Of a stretch of DNA of 9,770 nucleotides, positions 5,488-9,770 are shown piece by piece. A model generated the notes under the pieces. That model ran no database searches. It was not told the DNA's origin and was given only the letters and a program-made list of their open reading frames with translations. This DNA is from JABABD01 sp965530995. Lineage in GTDB: Bacteria > Bacteroidota > Bacteroidia > Flavobacteriales > Flavobacteriaceae. How positions within the stretch are numbered: the first letter of the stretch is position 1; each line of letters starts with the position of its first letter. The position numbers were made by a program, and so were the translations under genes. Location: NCBI GenBank assembly GCA_965530995.1, contig CBESOB010000106.1, positions 1 to 9,770 of the forward strand. Reading direction: 5' to 3'.

Positions 5488-7517
5488 TACTCACCATCTT
5501 TATACTTTTCAAACCAGGCTAAAATGCTCGCTATTTTAGCAATCAAGTTACTTGGTCTGTTGGCAATACCATGCGAAGCACCGGGTATTCTTACCATAGC
5601 AGTTTCAACATTTTCCAATTTCAAGGCAGCATAAAATTGTTCTGATTCAGCTATGGGTGTTCTAAAATCCTGCTCGCCAGTAAGTAACATGGTTGGTGTG
5701 GTTACATTGCCAACATAAGATAAAGGCGAACGTTTTAAGTAGCTCTCAGGATCTTCCCACGGCTTTTCAGCAAACCAATATTTTGAAAAGAATTGAACAC
5801 CATCTGCATACAAAACAAAACTATACCAGTTAATAACTGGTTTAGCCACAACTGCGGCTTTAAATCGATCGGTCTTACCTACGATCCAAGCCGTAAGCAC
5901 ACCACCGCCACTACCACCTGTGACAAACAAATTTTTATCATCAACAAATCCCTTTTTGATGACTGCATCTACTCCGGACATAAGATCATCATAGTCATGA
6001 TTTGGGTAATCGTGATGTATCAAATTTCCAAATTTCTCGCCATATCCTGTGCTGCCTCTTGGATTAGAATAAAGCACCACATAACCAGCGGCAGCAAAAG
6101 CCTGTATTTCCGCAGAATAAACTGAACCATAACTTGCAAAGGGACCTCCATGAATTTCCAATATCATTGGATACTTTTTACTGGCGTCAAAATTTGGGGG
6201 AGTTACTATCCATCCTTGTATTTTCTGTTTGTCAAATGAAGATTCCCACCAAATTTCTTCTACATTTCCGAGACTCCTAAAGGAGAACAGATCATCATTA
6301 AGTGCGGTTAAACGCTTATTGGATTTTGAATCTGCAACACCCAGGTCCGCTGGATGACTTGTTCCGCCAAGTGTATAGGCAAATTTATCCATGTTTGATA
6401 CGGTAAAGCTGGCTGCATTATAAGGCCTGCCAAGTGAAAGCCCACCTAGGTTTTCAGTTATAACAGATACCTTACCCGCTAATGTGATGTAGGCTAATTT
6501 GGTGTCTCCTTTGTCGTCATATTGAAAGTAAAGACCCTTGCCGTCTTTACTCCAATTCACATTCTGTATATCCCTATCGAAATCGGCAGAAATCAATTCA
6601 GAATTGGTGCCATCTGCATTCATTACATGCAGATTAGTAATTTGATATCCTTGGTATTTATCGTCAAATCCCAAGTAGGCGATTTTTGTTCCGTTTGGTG
6701 ATAATACAGGGTTTTTATCAGGGCCATAACGTTTTGTTAATGGCTTGATCGTTCCATCATTTATAGCTATCTGATATATTTCTGCATCTAGAGGTTCTAT
6801 TTCTTCTGGTTTGTGAAAATTGGCATTAAAGTAAAGTAGTACATTGTTTCTTGACCAAATAGGTCCGCCATGATCAAAATCAGTAAAGGTTAATTGTCTT
6901 GGTGTGCCTCCTTCAATTGGCAAGGTGAATAACTGCATATTACCACTTTTCAAATATCCCTGCCCATCACCACGGTAGTTCATATCGTCAATATACGTAG
7001 GTGGGGTGTTCCATTTGGCCCCCTCAGGTTTGCTTGGCATTTTTACAATTGACTCGTGTTTTTTGGGAACAAACATGTTAAATGCCAGGCTTTTATCATC
7101 ATATGACCATGCCACCTCATTAGGCATCTCTGTCTTGTTTGTCAATGCAACAGATTCCTTAGTATCCATCCACATCATATAGAGTTTCATTTTTTCATCG
7201 GCCATATTCGATTTAAAAATTATTTTTTTTCCATCGTGAGACCATCTAGGGTAAAAGTCATTTTGGTTTCCCGTTGTTAATGGTCGATTGTTAGAGCCAT
7301 CAAAATTCACCAGCCAAAGATTTGAAAGATTTCTATCTGTCATTACATCTTTAAAATTTCTCACGTAGATAATTTTGGAGCCATCTGGCGATATTTGTGG
7401 GTCTGATACAAACTCCATATTGAAAATATCTATAAGCTCTAAATTGGATTGTACTTGACTATAACCCACTGTACATAATGATAATATGAATATCAGCGTT
7501 TTAAGGAAATGTTTCAT
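5487..7517 (-). CDS. Secreted S9-family serine peptidase (prolyl oligopeptidase type)
   Basis: 676 residues with signal peptide at about 1-20 (MKHFLKTLIFILSLCTVGYSQ). Residues about 30-410 are a TolB/PD40-like beta-propeller, with repeated blades such as ISPDGSKIIYVRN, WSHDGKKIIFKSN, GGTPRQLTF and LSPNGTKIAYLG. About 430-676 is the alpha/beta hydrolase domain: HGGPFASYGSVYSAEIQ, SNPRGSTGYGE, nucleophile Ser536 in TGGSGGG, Asp617 in TGEQDFRTP and His649 in GASHGIANRP, a full catalytic triad. This layout matches S9C acylaminoacyl/dipeptidyl peptidases, which cleave short peptides admitted through the propeller; periplasmic peptide scavenging is likely. The exact specificity cannot be read. It heads a minus-strand unit and has a perfect -7 box 35 bp upstream of its start. 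Its stop overlaps the start of the broken Tat-signal gene. Confidence 0.95.
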   Translation of the reverse strand: MKHFLKTLIFILSLCTVGYSQVQSNLELIDIFNMEFVSDPQISPDGSKIIYVRNFKDVMTDRNLSNLWLVNFDGSNNRPLTTGNQNDFYPRWSHDGKKIIFKSNMADEKMKLYMMWMDTKESVALTNKTEMPNEVAWSYDDKSLAFNMFVPKKHESIVKMPSKPEGAKWNTPPTYIDDMNYRGDGQGYLKSGNMQLFTLPIEGGTPRQLTFTDFDHGGPIWSRNNVLLYFNANFHKPEEIEPLDAEIYQIAINDGTIKPLTKRYGPDKNPVLSPNGTKIAYLGFDDKYQGYQITNLHVMNADGTNSELISADFDRDIQNVNWSKDGKGLYFQYDDKGDTKLAYITLAGKVSVITENLGGLSLGRPYNAASFTVSNMDKFAYTLGGTSHPADLGVADSKSNKRLTALNDDLFSFRSLGNVEEIWWESSFDKQKIQGWIVTPPNFDASKKYPMILEIHGGPFASYGSVYSAEIQAFAAAGYVVLYSNPRGSTGYGEKFGNLIHHDYPNHDYDDLMSGVDAVIKKGFVDDKNLFVTGGSGGGVLTAWIVGKTDRFKAAVVAKPVINWYSFVLYADGVQFFSKYWFAEKPWEDPESYLKRSPLSYVGNVTTPTMLLTGEQDFRTPIAESEQFYAALKLENVETAMVRIPGASHGIANRPSNLIAKIASILAWFEKYKDGE

Positions 7518-7551
7518 CTTGATTGGTTTAAATGGTTGATTATATTTTAAA

Positions 7552-7559
7552 CAAAGGTA
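7552..7559 (-). promoter_or_regulatory. -7 promoter box of the S9 peptidase unit
   Basis: On the minus strand this reads TACCTTTG, an exact match to TAnnTTTG, 34 bp before the peptidase ATG. No TTG is found 17-23 bp further upstream, so the -33 element is weak or absent. The rest of 7518-7724 is AT-rich spacer; it contains GTGT-TGC-ACAC at 7674-7684 but no clear terminator for the glycosidase gene. Confidence 0.5.
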
Positions 7560-7724
7560 ACGTGCTTGTGTATCGTTTCGTTGTGTCGGAACTAAGTTAG
7601 CAAAAAGAGAAAGACGTGAAGGAATTTCGGTAGAATTTTCGTGATAATTCTTAGACGCTATGAATTATAAACGGTGTTGCACACTGGCTTTTTTATTATG
7701 CACTTAGCAATGATTAAATATAAA

Positions 7725-9239
7725 CTAAGGCCTAATGGAAACTGTCACTTCATCGCCTTTATTTACCCCTATTATAGAGTACGAATATGGGCGACCATTG
7801 TTATCTTTTGAAGAACAGACTGTCTTAGTCCCATTAATATATAAAAACTCATGGGATCCTGGCAATTTAGCAGACCAATTTATGGATTCGCCACTTACAT
7901 TAGTCACAATGGTTTTAGACTTTCCATAATGCTTTACAGAAATCTTATTTGAGAGAAGCGGGATATTGTTCATTTCAGCCCAATCTTCATTTTCTTCTAT
8001 ACGTGGTAACGTTGAAAATGTATTAGAACTTGCATGTACATTTACACCCATCAAACCTCGAGTCAAGTGCTCAATAATGGTAAACGAATTCTCAGGATAG
8101 TCCCGTCTTTTATTATCGATACTACAGAGATCAATGATCATATTATTAGCCAATTCATATTGATCATTTTCATAAAATATAATTGGCAGATATGACTTTA
8201 ATTCAACGATTAGCTGTTGATAGTTTGCTTCATAGTTGCTTGCGATACTGCTGATTTTTTGATGATCTGAAATAGCTTCAAAATATAATAAATAATGAAG
8301 GAATGCTTGATTATTTCCTACCATAAAATAATCAAAAGTCTCATCTTCATAAAGTATGGAACGGTATTCTTTCTTTTCGCTATCCCACCAAAATTCATCT
8401 AAGAAATCTTGTTCCCGTTTCGCTTTCTCTTTGTATGTATTTGATTCACTTATTTCTCCCCTCAGCTTAAGCATTTCAGAATATGCCTTGTAAGCGGCGA
8501 TGATTGAAGCTGTCATATCAATTCCAATCAAAGTTTCTCCTCTACCACCTTCGTTGTATGTTGGAATTCCTCTTTTGTTTCCGAATCGACTATTTTCAAG
8601 ATCTCCCTTTAAATGCATTGAACGATTACGGTGAATGATTTCCTCTGAACTTAAATCCCAGTGGTTGATATATTCATTAAGGCTTAATGCATAAAAATTT
8701 TCTAAATCCGGATTTTCGAGGTAGTCCTTATTCCCAGTCCATTTATAAAGGCGATATGCACTAAAAGTGACATCAAAGTTGGAAGGAAGATTATACCAAA
8801 AATCTTCATCATTTTGATAATCTACTGGGGCAGGTTTATTGTAACGATTTATTTCCCAATACGTACAATAATCTTTTTCTTTACTAATGTTTTGGGCAAA
8901 CTTGAGAAACATATTGTAATTATGCTTACTTAACCCTAAAATCTCTGCACCAATTGCTTGATGAGAAACATCTCGCATACAAAAAGCTTCACGATTTGGA
9001 AGCGCTGCTTCATACCAAAATCCAACGGGATCTGAATTATCGTGAGCATAGGATAGGGCTTTACTTTTTGCCCATTTAAATGCTTCCACTAATTCTTTAT
9101 TTGCAGAATCAAATTGCAAGTCTCCAGTGCTTTTTCCTGATGATTCATTGGTTAAACTATTGCAGCTATTAATACATATTGTTAAAACAAACAATACGCC
9201 GAATTTTAAATTATTGATTCTTGTTTTAAGCATTTTCAT
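7725..9239 (-). CDS. Lipoprotein resembling six-hairpin glycosidases
   Basis: 504 residues. A lipoprotein signal (hydrophobic FGVLFVLTICI, lipobox INSC, Cys26) places it on the outer or inner membrane; the residues after Cys26 (NSLTNESSG) are not strongly acidic, so surface export is not indicated. The body is helix-rich with the look of (alpha/alpha)6-barrel glycosidases: REAFCMRDVSHQ (83-94), DYCTYWEINR (123-132), DYQNDEDFWYNLPSNFD (140-156), YKWTGNKDYL, PTYNEGGRGE (226-235), MVGNNQAFLHYLLYF and PENSFTIIEHLTRGLMGV. Asp90, Glu129, Glu230 and Glu390 are plausible acidic catalytic candidates, unproven. Residues about 430-504 are beta-rich (TIVTNVSGESINWSAKLPG), like the C-terminal sandwich of GH78-type enzymes. 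No GH family can be assigned from reading, and substrate is unknown. No SusC/SusD, transporter or other carbohydrate gene is near. AAAAAGG immediately precedes the ATG at 9239; ATG at 9233 is an alternative start with better spacing. Confidence 0.7.
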   Translation of the reverse strand: MKMLKTRINNLKFGVLFVLTICINSCNSLTNESSGKSTGDLQFDSANKELVEAFKWAKSKALSYAHDNSDPVGFWYEAALPNREAFCMRDVSHQAIGAEILGLSKHNYNMFLKFAQNISKEKDYCTYWEINRYNKPAPVDYQNDEDFWYNLPSNFDVTFSAYRLYKWTGNKDYLENPDLENFYALSLNEYINHWDLSSEEIIHRNRSMHLKGDLENSRFGNKRGIPTYNEGGRGETLIGIDMTASIIAAYKAYSEMLKLRGEISESNTYKEKAKREQDFLDEFWWDSEKKEYRSILYEDETFDYFMVGNNQAFLHYLLYFEAISDHQKISSIASNYEANYQQLIVELKSYLPIIFYENDQYELANNMIIDLCSIDNKRRDYPENSFTIIEHLTRGLMGVNVHASSNTFSTLPRIEENEDWAEMNNIPLLSNKISVKHYGKSKTIVTNVSGESINWSAKLPGSHEFLYINGTKTVCSSKDNNGRPYSYSIIGVNKGDEVTVSIRP

Positions 9240-9273
9240 CCTTTTTAAAATTCAAAACATCTCGCAAACGTCG

Positions 9274-9300
9274 TATATACTAATTGGAAATTAATGTCAA
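9274..9300 (-). promoter_or_regulatory. Possible promoter of the glycosidase-like gene
   Basis: On the minus strand TTGACA (9300-9295) and TATATA (9279-9274) are separated by 15 bp, with TATATA 34 bp before the ATG. This resembles a sigma-70 -35/-10 pair with short spacing rather than the Bacteroidota TAnnTTTG type. It may be chance in AT-rich DNA. Confidence 0.2.
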
Positions 9301-9302
9301 GA

Positions 9303-9428
9303 TCATTCTTGAGAGATGGCTGTTAATTCAAGTGCATGTTCTTTAGTGAAACCTTGTTGACGATGCCATTCAAGAGTCATCCAACTATGAAGGTGATCCC
9401 TTTTTTTACTCGTAATAATCCTTTTTCC
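9303..9428 (-). pseudogene. Coding-like fragment, unidentified
   Basis: Between two in-frame stops (TGA at 9431-9429 and TGA at 9305-9303) lie 41 codons including KKRDHLHSWMTLEWHRQQGF then TKEHALELTAISQE. The mix of Trp, His, Arg, Gln and Glu and the amphipathic look are unlike AT-rich spacer translated by chance, but there is no start codon at the beginning (only an internal ATG leaving 25 codons). It reads like the C-terminal end of a decayed gene. I do not recognise the family. Confidence 0.3.
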
Positions 9429-9634
9429 TCAGGATTTATTTAATAATAAACGATGTTACATAATTTGCACTATTATTTTCAGCTTTTAATATGAAAGCTA
9501 ACGGTTTTAAACACTGCGTTTTGTGTTCGTTTTTTATTTTAAAGGCATTCAACTGATACGCAATAGCAATCAGTCTGCTAGATGATGGCCCATATGAATA
9601 TCTTACTATATTGGTACACAAAGGTTTTCCTTAA

Positions 9635-9652
9635 TTAATGACGTTAATGACG
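9635..9652. repeat. Perfect 9-bp tandem duplication
   Basis: TTAATGACG occurs twice head to tail (9635-9643 and 9644-9652), preceded by TTAA at 9631. It could be a slippage product, a footprint left by a mobile element, or a pair of binding sites. Nothing nearby decides between these. Confidence 0.5.
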
Positions 9653-9708
9653 GTTCCAGAGGGAATTATTTTGAGATATTAAGATAAAATTCTTGCTAGT
9701 AATTTGGT

Positions 9709-9770
9709 TCATTCCATAATTTCGTAGTCAATACTTAGTTTTCGCAAAGCTCTTAAAGCAGAACCAGAGT
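9709..9770 (-). CDS. Possible C-terminus of a gene running off the window
   Basis: On the minus strand an open frame enters from the right edge and reads SGSALRALRKLSIDYEIME before TGA at 9711-9709. The helical, charged composition is protein-like, but 19 residues are too few to name a family or to be sure that it is coding. Confidence 0.35.
   Translation of the reverse strand, partial: SGSALRALRKLSIDYEIME

Larger units (their letters stand above)
9240..9708. other. Gene-poor spacer
   Basis: A stretch of 469 bp with no convincing intact gene on either strand. It holds the possible glycosidase promoter, a 41-codon coding-like fragment (9303-9428, minus) and a 9-bp tandem duplication (9635-9652). 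A 61-codon minus-strand frame at 9436-9621 starts only with TTG and resembles no family. AACAC/GTGTT at 9510-9527 followed by a T-rich run is a very weak hairpin (5-bp stem) on the plus strand. Confidence 0.5.

Noticed and set aside
7671..7700. AACGGTGTTGCACAC followed by T-rich DNA, considered as an attC-like recombination site or terminator
   Set aside because: The GTTRRRY core is not matched (GTTGCAC), no partner RYYYAAC site is seen and the dyad is only 4 bp each side.
9436..9621. 61-codon minus-strand open frame in the right spacer
   Set aside because: It begins only with TTG, has no ribosome site, no recognisable motif and a composition expected from AT-rich spacer; it is not listed as a gene.

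Overview
The window looks like chromosomal DNA of a marine-type member of the Flavobacteriia (phylum Bacteroidota). The evidence is AT-rich DNA with strongly AT-rich intergenic spacers, few Shine-Dalgarno sequences, two matches to the Bacteroidota -7 promoter box (TAnnTTTG), signal peptides ending in the style IIA-Q or YSQ, lipoprotein signals, and the closest family resemblances of the proteins. No rRNA, tRNA, CRISPR array or intact mobile element was seen.

Layout. (1) Positions 1-2203, plus strand: a tightly packed cassette of an ApbE-type FAD:protein FMN transferase (5' end outside the window), a 70-residue DUF4266-type lipoprotein ending in GGGCGCN, and a DUF3570-type outer-membrane protein. 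The gaps are 5 bp and 1 bp, so they are almost certainly one transcript. (2) 2376-4406, plus strand: a ferritin with a complete ferroxidase site, then IMP dehydrogenase (guaB) behind its own -7 box and a perfect 9-bp dyad touching its start codon. (3) 7517-4459, minus strand, convergent with guaB: a secreted S9-family serine peptidase, then a broken gene start (a Tat signal sequence that hits a stop after 24 codons), a RidA-fold protein lacking two usual active-site residues, and a secreted NTF2/SnoaL-like protein. (4) 9239-7725, minus strand: a lipoprotein resembling six-hairpin (alpha/alpha)6 glycosidases, standing alone. (5) 9240-9770: a mostly gene-free tail with a coding-like fragment, a 9-bp tandem duplication and, at the edge, what may be the last 19 codons of another minus-strand gene.

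The best candidate for an undescribed system is the ApbE-DUF4266-DUF3570 cassette. ApbE enzymes covalently attach FMN to Ser/Thr in motifs of the form DxxSGA(S/T). The DUF3570 protein carries two near-copies of such a motif, DASGAS and ESSGAS, flanking a run of eight acidic residues. The DUF4266 lipopeptide also carries an SGA and a Cys-Gly-Cys tail. This suggests a cell-envelope redox or metal-handling module with a flavinylated surface protein, but that is inference from motifs and gene order. The second notable point is the Tat-signal remnant, which records the loss of a gene between the peptidase and the RidA-like gene.
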